From the NCBI GenBank assembly GCA_921293015.1, contig OV121089.1, positions 44,649,220-44,713,219 of the forward strand: a stretch of DNA of 64,000 nt, given 5' to 3'. The notes beneath the pieces were generated by a model. That model saw nothing but the letters and a program-made list of their open reading frames with translations. It was not told the DNA's origin and searched no databases. Origin of the DNA: Phorcus lineatus. Lineage: Eukaryota; Mollusca; Gastropoda; Trochida; Trochidae. Shown here one piece after another: positions 39,201 to 44,100 of this stretch. Within the stretch, counting starts at the first letter, position 1; each line of letters begins with the position of its first letter. A program made the position numbers and the translations under genes.

Positions 39201-41165
39201 AGCCAGTGTGCAGTACTGCTCAAGTGATGTTCTTTCCTCTATCCTTGCATGAAGCAAGAAAACAGCATCTCTTTCTTTACATAATTTGGTATAAAGCCAC
39301 TGGTACTTGAAGCCCGGCCTTCCGGGGTACAAGCAGGCATTCCACCAATTGAGCTACATCCCACTCTTTTGGTTTTGATCCTTGTAAAGGGCTCATGAAG
39401 TCTTCTCACCTTGACACCTGGTTACCATATTTACATACATTTCTTTGACACATGTTGAATTCATGTAATAGCTGACAAAGGTAGTCTTAATGATAAGGGA
39501 TGGTACTCCAATGACCTTTGTCTTAGGATGATTTGTGCTACAGGCCCTATATTAACAGATCCATAGTGTGTATGGGAGTATGGATCAGGTGCATCTTACC
39601 CAAGAAGGGTCAAAATAATGTATATTCACTCCTTGAAAAGGTTTGTTGGTGATCACAGTAGCATCTTATTGAGTGCATCCCCCTCAAACAAAAATCTGAT
39701 ATTCAGCATGAATATGAGTATAACGTGAGTGAATTAATTTCATTTGGTTAACTAAACGGTGACATTTAAAGTGGATAAGAACCCAGCATTCAAATTGAAT
39801 TAATAAAATCATTAAATTAATATCACTTTAATTCAAAAAAGGACTGAGAGACCAGTTCCACGATTCGAAGGTCAATTTACGGAATATATCTGTATCCTTT
39901 TCCAGTCCATCAAGATCTCGCACTGCTCCGCGCCTGTTCTGTGATATCTGTGAAGTGTTTGACCAGCACGATACTGATGACTGCCCGAAACAAGCCATGT
40001 CTGAGAGTCCACCCGCTACTCATTACCATGGCGACAGGAAGTCCACTCGCCCATACTGTGATATCTGCGAAGGTAAGAGGCATTGTTTTCTATTTTGTCA
40101 GCAAGTATATTTACTAAGGTTAAGTAATATTTTGTCATGATGGTGTCAGATATGTTCATAGATATGTAGATATAAAATTAAAAAATCAAGATGTGAATTA
40201 AAACTAAAATAATATCAACTTCTTCCTTACTTAGGTGTAATATCAATTATGAGGTTATCCAGACAGTATGACTAGTGTGTTCAAAGAAATATACTATCAC
40301 ATCAGAAAACTCAGAAAAATCATAACAAATCATATCCATCAACCTTTCCTGCATGTATCATGTGAATGGAGTAAAGATAATATGTGACATTATCACATTA
40401 ACCAACATAATCTCCATCTTCACTAATGTGCAACTTTCATTTGACTCTTTTTGGTTGCTGTTTGCCAATGTGCATAGTGCATTTCTGACACACCCTGTGT
40501 ACTGCCGTCAATCACAGCTATCTAGAACTGTAATCTTCAACGGTGATTAACTACGTCATGCACAGTTAGTTTTTTTCCTTCATTCTTCTGCTGCTTCAGA
40601 TAAGCTAATTTTGATTATATACAAGAAGGTTTGGATAAGTTAACTAAATTTTATTTTGAAGGCAAATTGATTTGAAACTTTCTGTCATCTCATTATAAGC
40701 CTTGTGCTATGATGTCTGATAAATAGGTATTTCATATCATTTACATTCTTAACATTTATTCTATCTATAATTTGATAGTCAGATTAAATATCTGTTGAGT
40801 TTATCTGAGGCAGCAAAGTGAAGTAGGGAAATGAGGATATTCCAATACTAGCAATACAAATGATAATGTATCTGTAATGAATGCAAACATATGTACCTGA
40901 AATGTGCTCATCTTATTTTTGATGAAGACTTTTTCATAAATTTTGATCTTTCTTTAAGAATATACACATTCTAACAAATGATCAAATTGCCATAATATCA
41001 AATAAAAAGGTATATCCTCAAATCTCCACACAATTCACCATGTTGTTGAGTGTGCAATGCTCTCATGCAGCCTGTGATGTCAGCCACCCTTGCAGCATTG
41101 TTGCTCTTTGCATTGCAGTGTTCGGTCATTCTACAGAGAGCTGTGACGATGAAGTAACCTTCTGA
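2..41165 (+). CDS. CLIP1: CLIP1/CLIP-170 orthologue, 3' part (26 coding exons, 5' end outside window)
   Basis: Microtubule plus-end tracking protein that binds tubulin and EB tails (C-terminal EEY/F) through CAP-Gly domains and recruits dynein/dynactin partners through its zinc knuckles. Exons: 2-246, 589-817, 3735-3797, 9682-9780, 11352-11497, 11993-12053, 13300-13404, 13944-14096, 14762-14878, 21074-21131, 21890-21973, 22810-22877, 24699-24787, 30680-30845, 31686-31901, 32253-32456, 32802-32939, 33348-33442, 33972-34092, 34603-34655, 37304-37421, 37950-38121, 38743-38795, 38954-39078, 39906-40072, 41119-41165. All join in phase with GT-AG ends and give about 1063 residues: CAP-Gly 2, Ser-rich linker, long heptad coiled coil, two CCHC knuckles, stop. 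Identity rests on stretches close to vertebrate CLIP-170, such as [33 protein letters not shown] and [18 protein letters not shown]. The first CAP-Gly domain lies to the left. Alternative exons in the large introns could be missed. Confidence 0.95.
589..817 (+). CDS. CLIP1: CLIP1 exon B: end of CAP-Gly 2 and Ser-rich linker
   Basis: The acceptor TTTGTAG completes the split Arg and reads [17 protein letters not shown], which closes the CAP-Gly fold. A Ser/Arg-rich linker follows ([20 protein letters not shown]), matching the basic Ser-rich region that strengthens microtubule binding in CLIP-170. The main donor is CAG|GTACAT at 817/818. A second good donor, CGG|GTAAGG at 784/785, lies in the same phase and would drop 11 residues ([11 protein letters not shown]), so alternative splicing is possible. 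Confidence 0.93.
818..3734 (+). other. CLIP1 intron B-C (2.9 kb)
   Basis: AT-rich intron. Apart from the MITE at 1750-1880 I see no coding or structured element. Confidence 0.8.
1750..1880. mobile_element. Short TIR element (MITE), about 130 bp
   Basis: A perfect 15-bp inverted repeat, CAGGGATTGGGAAAG at 1751-1765 and its reverse complement at 1865-1879, bounds a 99-bp non-coding interior. One base further out the ends read TAT/TAC, so a TA target duplication (1748-1749 and 1881-1882) is possible. The small size, perfect ends and lack of an ORF fit a non-autonomous DNA transposon. The superfamily is not assignable: CAGGG ends occur in hAT-like elements, but no 8-bp duplication is visible. 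Confidence 0.65.
3735..3797 (+). CDS. CLIP1: CLIP1 exon C (63 bp, 21 codons)
   Basis: Reads [20 protein letters not shown] plus Q in frame between CACACAG and CAG|GTGAGT. It aligns with the short linker before the ALQEALKEK start of the CLIP-170 coiled coil. Phase 0 at both ends, so it could be skipped without a frameshift. Confidence 0.85.
3798..4966 (+). other. CLIP1 intron C-D, left flank of the mobile unit
   Basis: AT-rich, no recognisable feature. The short ORFs here lack coding character. Confidence 0.6.
4967..4983 (+). repeat. Left terminal inverted repeat with TTAA
   Basis: TTAAACGGCCAGTTCGA, a perfect inverse match to 9341-9357. No extended similarity between the subterminal regions is visible. 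Confidence 0.65.
5515..6859 (+). CDS. Small AT-hook protein, three exons, inside the mobile unit
   Basis: Exons 5515-5722, 6195-6330 and 6811-6859, joined at AA|GTAAGT, TTTGCAG, G|GTGGGT and TTTTCAG, give 130 residues with a stop at 6857-6859. The start [16 protein letters not shown] contains an AT-hook core (RGRPRK, residues 8-13), which binds the minor groove of AT-rich DNA. A basic stretch ([12 protein letters not shown]) and a predicted helical segment ([20 protein letters not shown], then DNHELTCDC) follow; the tail is Ser/Pro-rich and ends [10 protein letters not shown]. It is convergent with the P2X7-domain gene and both sit inside the same inverted repeats, so I infer a nuclear DNA-binding role for the element. 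I do not recognise a named family. The start is the first ATG of the open exon; an upstream non-coding exon is possible. Confidence 0.7.
6860..7530. other. 3' ends shared by the two convergent element genes
   Basis: AT-rich, non-coding. AATAAA-like signals for the plus gene lie near 7222 and 7358, and TTTATT (AATAAA on the minus strand) near 7170. The two transcripts would overlap antisense here if those signals are used. Confidence 0.5.
7531..9208 (-). CDS. P2X7 cytoplasmic (ballast)-domain protein without a channel, inside the mobile unit
   Basis: Certain minus-strand exons are 8788-8750, 8552-8295 and 8028-7531, all phase 0, giving 264 residues to the stop. Exon 8552-8295 is a low-complexity basic Ser/Ala/Lys/Pro tract. 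The last exon carries the P2X7 C-terminal domain: Cys-rich [19 protein letters not shown], then [31 protein letters not shown] and GQYTGF, matching the human P2X7 WCRCGNC, ACITTSELF, AYR, LPSCCRWRIRKEFP and GQYSGF. In P2X7 this domain binds a dinuclear zinc site and guanine nucleotide; here no P2X ectodomain or membrane helix precedes it. The first exon is unresolved: the 71-codon ORF starting ATG at 9208 is the nearest candidate but has no clean phase-0 donor. Such stand-alone domains are common in invertebrates, and their function is unknown. Confidence 0.8.
9341..9357 (-). repeat. Right terminal inverted repeat with TTAA
   Basis: Exact reverse complement of 4967-4983, followed by ATTACAAG. 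The P2X7-domain gene promoter must lie within the roughly 130 bp between this repeat and 9208 if the first exon is placed correctly. Confidence 0.65.
9682..9780 (+). CDS. CLIP1: CLIP1 exon D: start of coiled coil
   Basis: Reads [20 protein letters not shown] then [13 protein letters not shown], nearly identical to vertebrate CLIP-170 at the coiled-coil start. Acceptor TTGCAG, donor GAG|GTAAGG. An in-frame ATG (MLQ) lies just upstream at 9673, so this exon could also begin a CAP-Gly-less transcript. Confidence 0.96.
10251..10305. repeat. CTAAGG foldback
   Basis: CACTAAGGTAGCCTTAGTG (10251-10269) and CACTAAGGCTAACCTTAGTG (10286-10305) are inverted copies with one extra A, and each arm is also nearly self-palindromic. 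It resembles the core of the element at 32642-32768. Confidence 0.6.
10424..11045. repeat. Satellite-like tandem array, about 151-bp unit, 4 copies
   Basis: The unit runs from AATATCTCGGAAAGCTTAGC through CACCTAGAGTGTTCATA, a GACAGCCTTCAACGGA block and a TTGGTGACCTTGACC block to ACACTTTGACCACTGTGTA. The GGTGACC marker falls at 10511, 10662 and 10813, a spacing of exactly 151; the last copy is shorter (marker end at 10972). Units 1 and 3 keep an inverted pair GGTGACCTTGA / TCAAGGTCACC. The flank at 10330-10424 (GTCTCCCGCAGCAATGCGG and a TCCGTACG run) belongs to the same dispersed repeat and resembles the one near 56560. Confidence 0.85.
11291..11316 (+). repeat. Intronic 26-bp copy of exon E
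   Basis: Identical to 11406-11431 inside exon E, which encodes TEDQIRQL. The identity stretches to 29 bp with one mismatch. It lies 115 bp upstream of the original and has no splice site of its own. Confidence 0.85.
11352..11497 (+). CDS. CLIP1: CLIP1 exon E: coiled coil
   Basis: Acceptor TTACTTCAG; reads [20 protein letters not shown], then [20 protein letters not shown] and ends LEEEKR, donor AG|GTGGGT (phase 2). Matches the [13 protein letters not shown] junction of CLIP-170. Confidence 0.94.
11498..11992 (+). other. CLIP1 intron E-F
   Basis: AT-rich, with nothing recognised. Confidence 0.7.
11993..12053 (+). CDS. CLIP1: CLIP1 exon F (61 bp)
   Basis: [20 protein letters not shown], close to vertebrate [20 protein letters not shown]. 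Acceptor TTTTTTCAG, donor GAG|GTAAAT. Confidence 0.95.
12106..12229. repeat. Perfect 34-bp inverted repeat with 56-bp loop
   Basis: Arms 12106-12139 and 12196-12229 are exact reverse complements (34 of 34 bases); the left arm begins GAATAGAGAACAAGTTCTAT. The loop contains, on the minus strand, CCGAAACC and CCTGATGAAG, which recall hammerhead-ribozyme blocks, but in the wrong order. A transcript would form a very stable hairpin 50 bp after exon F. Confidence 0.9.
12690..13298 (+). repeat. CATTC-rich pyrimidine tract with a 20-bp minisatellite
   Basis: About 600 bp of C/T-rich plus strand with recurrent CATTC. At 13171-13270 it resolves into five units of exactly 20 bp (TCCTTCCTTCACCCATTCAT with a few substitutions) that end 29 bp before the exon G acceptor. 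The 136-codon open frame across it is a low-complexity artefact. Confidence 0.9.
13300..13404 (+). CDS. CLIP1: CLIP1 exon G: coiled coil
   Basis: Acceptor CTCGTCAG; reads [20 protein letters not shown], then [15 protein letters not shown], donor AAG|GTGAGT. Highly charged heptads; ADKLEQELQ parallels the ADKLQRELE of CLIP-170. Confidence 0.93.
13405..13943 (+). other. CLIP1 intron G-H
   Basis: No feature recognised. Confidence 0.7.
13944..14096 (+). CDS. CLIP1: CLIP1 exon H: coiled coil
   Basis: Reads [20 protein letters not shown], then [20 protein letters not shown] and [11 protein letters not shown], donor AAG|GTAGGT, 51 codons. Its 3' end is the source of the decayed tandem copies that follow. 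Confidence 0.92.
14049..14390 (+). repeat. Tandem decayed copies of the 3' end of exon H
   Basis: The segment starting AACAAGATCAAAACATTCGA at 14049 recurs at 14136, 14212 and 14338, with a further partial copy at about 14278. Copy 2 keeps the reading frame ([17 protein letters not shown], one Arg-to-Lys change) and the donor AAG|GTAGGT; copies 3 and 4 have lost frame or donor. Spacing is 87, 76 and 126 bp. The copies sit within the intron, and copy 2 has no usable acceptor in the right phase. Confidence 0.88.
14762..14878 (+). CDS. CLIP1: CLIP1 exon I: coiled coil
   Basis: Acceptor [28 protein letters not shown], then [19 protein letters not shown], donor GTG|GTACGT. 39 codons, phase 0 to 0. 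Confidence 0.92.
16236..16383 (-). other. Possible antisense coding exon, Ser/Gln-rich
   Basis: On the minus strand, GTATATACAG precedes an open stretch reading [20 protein letters not shown], then [20 protein letters not shown], up to AG|GTTCCA. Base composition is richer than the surrounding intron and the codons look protein-like. No partner exon was found, so it could be a relic or chance. Confidence 0.3.
17656..17831 (+). repeat. 44-bp tandem repeat, 4 units
   Basis: GGTGTTCT-like starts at 17656, 17700, 17744 and 17788 (spacing exactly 44); each unit holds TCTAAAATTTGTGTGTACAA or a variant and ends ATACTCAT or similar. Confidence 0.85.
17855..17928 (+). ncRNA. Hammerhead-ribozyme-like core within a 59-bp direct repeat
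   Basis: 17881-17908 reads CTGATGA, A, GGAGTC, AACG, GACTCC, GAAA: the two conserved catalytic blocks around a perfect 6-bp stem II with a four-base loop. There is one extra A between CTGATGA and the stem, and stems I and III are not convincing. TCATCAAATTAACAG flanks it at 17855-17869 and 17914-17928, as expected for a dimer remnant of a 59-bp unit. Hammerheads are known in Penelope-like elements and retrozymes of animals. It may be a decayed, inactive copy. Confidence 0.45.
19895..20550 (+). repeat. About 169-bp tandem repeat, 3 to 4 units
   Basis: ACAGATAGTC starts at 19895, 20064 and 20236. Units share GGGATAAATC, ACATAATTATAGTGTTGGGT, TTCAAGGGTATC and TTTTATGAA blocks; a truncated fourth copy begins near 20395. 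Confidence 0.8.
21074..21131 (+). CDS. CLIP1: CLIP1 exon J (58 bp)
   Basis: [19 protein letters not shown], donor G|GTAGGT (phase 1), acceptor TATTACAG. Confidence 0.85.
21890..21973 (+). CDS. CLIP1: CLIP1 exon K
   Basis: [20 protein letters not shown], then RSMKSKGS; phase 1 at both ends (acceptor CCTTTCAG, donor CAG|GTGGGT), so it can be skipped in frame. Confidence 0.88.
21974..22809 (+). other. CLIP1 intron K-L
   Basis: A short (GGTA)n tract near 22178; otherwise nothing. Confidence 0.7.
22810..22877 (+). CDS. CLIP1: CLIP1 exon L
   Basis: [20 protein letters not shown] then NKL, acceptor TCCTCAG, donor CTT|GTACGT. Coiled-coil heptads. Confidence 0.9.
22878..24698 (+). other. CLIP1 intron L-M
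   Basis: AT-rich; no feature recognised. Confidence 0.7.
24699..24787 (+). CDS. CLIP1: CLIP1 exon M
   Basis: [20 protein letters not shown] then [26 protein letters not shown] parallels MKMSGDNSSQLTKMND of CLIP-170. Donor AG|GTTAGT, phase 2. Confidence 0.95.
24788..30679 (+). other. CLIP1 intron M-N (5.9 kb)
   Basis: AT-rich intron. The only structured element I see is the hairpin at 29151-29208. The phases of exons M and N fit directly, so no exon is required in between. Confidence 0.75.
29151..29208 (+). repeat. 38-bp hairpin between 10-bp direct repeats (SINE-tail relic)
   Basis: AAACAATACC at 29151-29160 and 29199-29208 flanks a 38-bp segment with 8-bp inverted ends (AACGCCGC 29161-29168, GCGGCGTT 29191-29198). 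GCTGAAATATTGCCCAAGCG then GCGTTAAAC resembles the 3' end of a repeat I remember from gastropods (AATATTGCTGAGTGCGGCGT). Confidence 0.55.
30680..30845 (+). CDS. CLIP1: CLIP1 exon N
   Basis: [20 protein letters not shown], then [20 protein letters not shown] and [13 protein letters not shown]. Matches the [24 protein letters not shown] region of CLIP-170. Donor GTG|GTGAGT. Confidence 0.94.
30846..31685 (+). other. CLIP1 intron N-O
   Basis: No feature recognised. Confidence 0.7.
31686..31901 (+). CDS. CLIP1: CLIP1 exon O (72 codons)
   Basis: [20 protein letters not shown], then [20 protein letters not shown] and further heptads to ERETMK. Acceptor GTTGCAG, donor AAG|GTGTGT; phase 0 both ends. 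Confidence 0.93.
31902..32252 (+). other. CLIP1 intron O-P
   Basis: No feature recognised. Confidence 0.7.
32253..32456 (+). CDS. CLIP1: CLIP1 exon P (68 codons)
   Basis: [20 protein letters not shown], then [20 protein letters not shown] to QAKKE, donor GAG|GTCAGT. Coiled coil. Confidence 0.93.
32642..32768. mobile_element. Foldback/MITE-like element, 127 bp
   Basis: Imperfect inverted ends (GGGCCTTCCTCCTTTCATAA against GGGCCTCCTTTCACAGA read from the right) with nested inverted CTAAGGGTAACCT / ACTAAGGTTACCTTA inside. Shares the CTAAGG core with 10251-10305. No clear target duplication. Confidence 0.55.
32802..32939 (+). CDS. CLIP1: CLIP1 exon Q
   Basis: [20 protein letters not shown], then [20 protein letters not shown] and EELQKE; donor GAG|GTAGGA. 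Confidence 0.93.
32940..33347 (+). other. CLIP1 intron Q-R
   Basis: No feature recognised. Confidence 0.7.
33348..33442 (+). CDS. CLIP1: CLIP1 exon R
   Basis: [20 protein letters not shown] then [11 protein letters not shown], donor CT|GTGAGT (phase 2). Confidence 0.92.
33443..33971 (+). other. CLIP1 intron R-S
   Basis: The open frames at 33462-33701 and 33756-34025 are intronic read-through. Confidence 0.7.
33972..34092 (+). CDS. CLIP1: CLIP1 exon S
   Basis: [20 protein letters not shown], then [20 protein letters not shown]; acceptor CTACTCAG, donor AAG|GTAAGG. Confidence 0.93.
34093..34602 (+). other. CLIP1 intron S-T
   Basis: No feature recognised. Confidence 0.7.
34603..34655 (+). 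CDS. CLIP1: CLIP1 exon T (53 bp)
   Basis: [17 protein letters not shown], donor CG|GTATGT (phase 2), acceptor CTCTTCCAG. Confidence 0.9.
34656..37303 (+). other. CLIP1 intron T-U (2.6 kb)
   Basis: AT-rich; nothing recognised. The flanking phases fit directly. Confidence 0.7.
37304..37421 (+). CDS. CLIP1: CLIP1 exon U
   Basis: [20 protein letters not shown], then [20 protein letters not shown]; acceptor ACTTGTAG, donor AAG|GTGAGA. Confidence 0.92.
37422..37949 (+). other. CLIP1 intron U-V
   Basis: No feature recognised. Confidence 0.7.
37950..38121 (+). CDS. CLIP1: CLIP1 exon V
   Basis: [20 protein letters not shown], then [20 protein letters not shown] and [13 protein letters not shown]; phase 1 donor CAG|GTCGGT. 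Corresponds to the end of the CLIP-170 coiled coil before [14 protein letters not shown]. Confidence 0.93.
38122..38742 (+). other. CLIP1 intron V-W
   Basis: Loosely repetitive TGGCAATACCT/ATCTTTG motifs (38190-38540), too degenerate to define a unit. Confidence 0.6.
38743..38795 (+). CDS. CLIP1: CLIP1 exon W (53 bp)
   Basis: [18 protein letters not shown] between TTCTAG and CAG|GTTGGA; it precedes the VEFLNS exon in phase. Confidence 0.88.
38954..39078 (+). CDS. CLIP1: CLIP1 exon X: conserved C-terminal helix
   Basis: [20 protein letters not shown], then [20 protein letters not shown]. Near match to the [20 protein letters not shown] segment of CLIP-170. Donor TC|GTAAGT. Confidence 0.97.
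39079..39905 (+). other. CLIP1 intron X-Y
   Basis: Holds the tRNA-derived SINE (39296-39364); the rest is AT-rich with no other element seen. Confidence 0.7.
39296..39364 (-). mobile_element. tRNA-derived SINE head (minus strand)
   Basis: Minus strand reads GGGATGTAGCTCAATTGGTG, with an A box (TAGCTCAATTGG, 39356-39345) and a B box (GCTTCAAGTACC, 39313-39302) at tRNA spacing. The anticodon stem and acceptor stem do not close, so it is not a working tRNA. Confidence 0.6.
39906..40072 (+). CDS. CLIP1: CLIP1 exon Y: zinc knuckle 1 and half of knuckle 2
   Basis: [20 protein letters not shown] then DCP forms knuckle 1 (C-x2-C-x5-H-x4-C). [17 protein letters not shown] starts knuckle 2, whose His and last Cys lie in the next exon. 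In vertebrates this region binds p150Glued and LIS1 and folds back on the CAP-Gly domains. Donor GAA G|GTAAGA (phase 1). Confidence 0.97.
40073..41118 (+). other. CLIP1 last intron
   Basis: AT-rich, nothing recognised. Confidence 0.7.
41119..41165 (+). CDS. CLIP1: CLIP1 last coding exon: end of zinc knuckle 2 and stop
   Basis: After CATTGCAG, phase 1, the exon reads [15 protein letters not shown] and stop, completing [14 protein letters not shown] (C-x2-C-x4-H-x4-C). Vertebrate CLIP-170 has CEICEMFGHWATNC and ends DDETF, so both the knuckle and the EEY/F-like tail are conserved. This 47-bp exon gives no usable ORF by itself, but the homology is decisive. Confidence 0.95.
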
Positions 41166-44100
41166 AGTGACATCGCCGTCAATGGGATCCTGTTCTGCAT
41201 CTGTGCTCATTCCGCATTTCACTCAGCCTCAGTGTTGGTTGTTAATGAGGCTGATCTCTGTGACAAATTTGCTTGTGGATAGATGACAGTAGGTCTTCTG
41301 TGGGGTGTGATGACATTTTATGTACCGGATCATTGCTATTCGGAAATCTTTAAGTCCTAAAATGAAGTTGACCTGCTACATACCACATTTGATATTTCAG
41401 TTCTTTATCTCCTGTCAGAGGTAACATTTGTTGCAGGAATAACAATCCTGAAATGAAGTCTTCAGAACAAGTTAGCAGTAACACACTGGTCGACAATAAG
41501 GCGCCAATGTCCTATCCTATTTGCTTGTCATAGGGCTATGGCTTAACCCATCAGTGCCCAGGATTATTACTTTAAAATGGATGAGGGATCTTGGTTAGGC
41601 TAGTCTGGTAGAGGACGAGCATTTGTTATCATTATGATGGCAGATGTTCTCTACTCTCTATTAATACTAAAAAAGTACCAATTGCTAACATTGGTCCCTG
41701 GTTATTCAAGTGCTACGTCAGCTTTAAAATTCTTTTCCCTCTGCTTGACTGAACCCTTTTTTTCGAAGGTCCATGGTGAACATGTGTCATTGCATGGACC
41801 TATAATATCCATTCTAAGGGTAAAATAAGGAAGTTACAACTTTCGATAGCTTCCATCAGCTAAAGGGAAAAGCTCTCTTTGCAAACAACAGAAAAAAACT
41901 AATTGTTTTTCTGTTATTTCTGCCTTTGTTATCTTATGAATACTCGATTCTTAATCTGTTTTTATGGTACGAAGCTAAATTACCATTACTAGATTTTAGA
42001 TCCTTCTTTAACAACTATCCAAATTTGACTAGCTATATGCGCTTTGTAACATTGAACTTCTCCAGACCAGTTATGTTTGAGACAAGCTTATTTTGAACAA
42101 GAAGATTTCCTAAATTGCCCTTAGTCTAATGCCCCACAGAGGACTGCCTGTTCATCCAAGACCTGTGGTCTGTACTCAGGAAGAGAAAGTAGCTGGGCTG
42201 TGCTATATGGCCTGGGTCATTAGGCTTAGCTTAACATTTCTTAACACGTCTTCTTGAAAAATAAATCTGTCCATAAAGAATTTATTAAGAATATTTTCAT
42301 ATTAGGATTTGGTGTGATATTTTGTACAAATATATTTACATAAATTGTATGTATGTATATATATATGATTATATAAATGAATATGTATCAATGTCAATGA
42401 TATTCAACGGATGTAGTTCTGATGTAAACCTGACTTAACATTTTTTTATCTTCCAATTATATCCATTGAATTGTAGTTGTACATGATGTTATCAAGTTGT
42501 AATACAAAATGACCCAGGCCATTATCGTTTCATAACAGTAGAAAGCATTTAATAGAACAAATGTTAATCTCAGAGAACTCCCTCTCATGGAATACATACG
42601 AAGTGTGAGTCAGTTGAAGTTCTGCTGATATTATTGTTATTTCAATGACAGAAGTTAATGTTCTATGAAATGTTTTCTGATTATTGACTCAGACATTAGG
42701 AGGGCGATGAATCAAGTTGTTGTTTGTACCTGTTTGCCAATTCTCTCTTCATCATTCCCTTGTATCTTCAAGTCTTTGAAAATAACTCCTCCACATGTCA
42801 CAATTGTAATCAAGGCTGCACATTGTACCTTCCAGAACTTATCAGAGGCTGTTAAATATTGTTCATTTAAAAAATCTGTTTACAGCAGTCTTTTAACACC
42901 CGACATGAATGTCAGAAGAACAAAATTGGTCCAAACAATAGAAATTCTACTAAAATATTTGTTTTCATAGTGCTCTTGTTCAGCACCTCAAAAAGAGTTT
43001 CGCAGAATCAATGTATCAATGTTGTCATGACTTGTGGTTGAACTGATTTTCGAAGGCTTGTGATAGCCTTGTGCTGCTTGAAGTTCATCAGTGCACTGAT
43101 CATCTTGTAATCTTCAGATATATATATCGCGATCAGTTTACAATGAGAGACTTCATTTGTGATAAGCTAAAACATAATTGATGGTTTAACTTCAAGGGGG
43201 AACTATGTGACCGAAAATCATCATTCATTCAGTACTCAATAATAAACTCAATACGTTCTCTAAACACTAATCGCTAATTTCAAGTTGTCAGTTCAGTCAT
43301 AATGTTCTGTCTGTCGAGAGAATGATACTGCTCGATGGATTTTTGAGGGGGAAAAACATTTATTTATTTCTGCTTGTTGAATTATTTGAGGTTATAATTT
43401 GACCATTGTGATTGCTTTCCTCTCAATACCATATGATATTAAGATTGATTTTGTAGATCTTGTTTTAATTTTTACCTATCACATCAATCCCAAATAAGCG
43501 CTGACATCAGAAGCAATGGGACAAAAAACATTCATCAAAACATTGTTCATTATGGGGTTCTAACTATTTGGTAATGTAAATGTGCAATATGTAAAGTTTT
43601 GAAGTTGTGAACATGATATCATTTTAGGCAAGGAAGATTATTTAAATTTAGGAGAGAACCAGGTCGATGCAGAGAATGTTTGCCTTCACTTGTAATGGAA
43701 AGCATTCATTGAAGTTGACTGGATTTTGTTTGATAAGTAAGCTCAAAACAGCCAAAGTAACCATTGCTGATCTCATTGTGAAGGTGCCATTTAGAGAAGA
43801 ATATTTATTTATTATCATCATAATGCTCATATTCATCTATCATGAAAGACTAACTCACTTAAAACATGAATAACCATGAGGTGCTAGTGGACAAATATGA
43901 AAGTCTAATTGTTGGAAGGGTTAAGAATGAATTTCCTCTATTACATCCTTAAGACAATACAATAAGAGCTACGTTCATTAGTGAATGTAGGACGTGGGAA
44001 GGTATCGATTGTTAATGAAAATGATGTGATATGTTGAAGTTGTTCAGTTTGTATATCCTCCAGACACATGCTTGCTTAAGCTTCTCACTCTCCTTCGCTC

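Noticed and set aside
39296-39364. Functional tRNA gene on the minus strand
   Set aside because: A and B boxes are present, but acceptor and anticodon stems do not pair.
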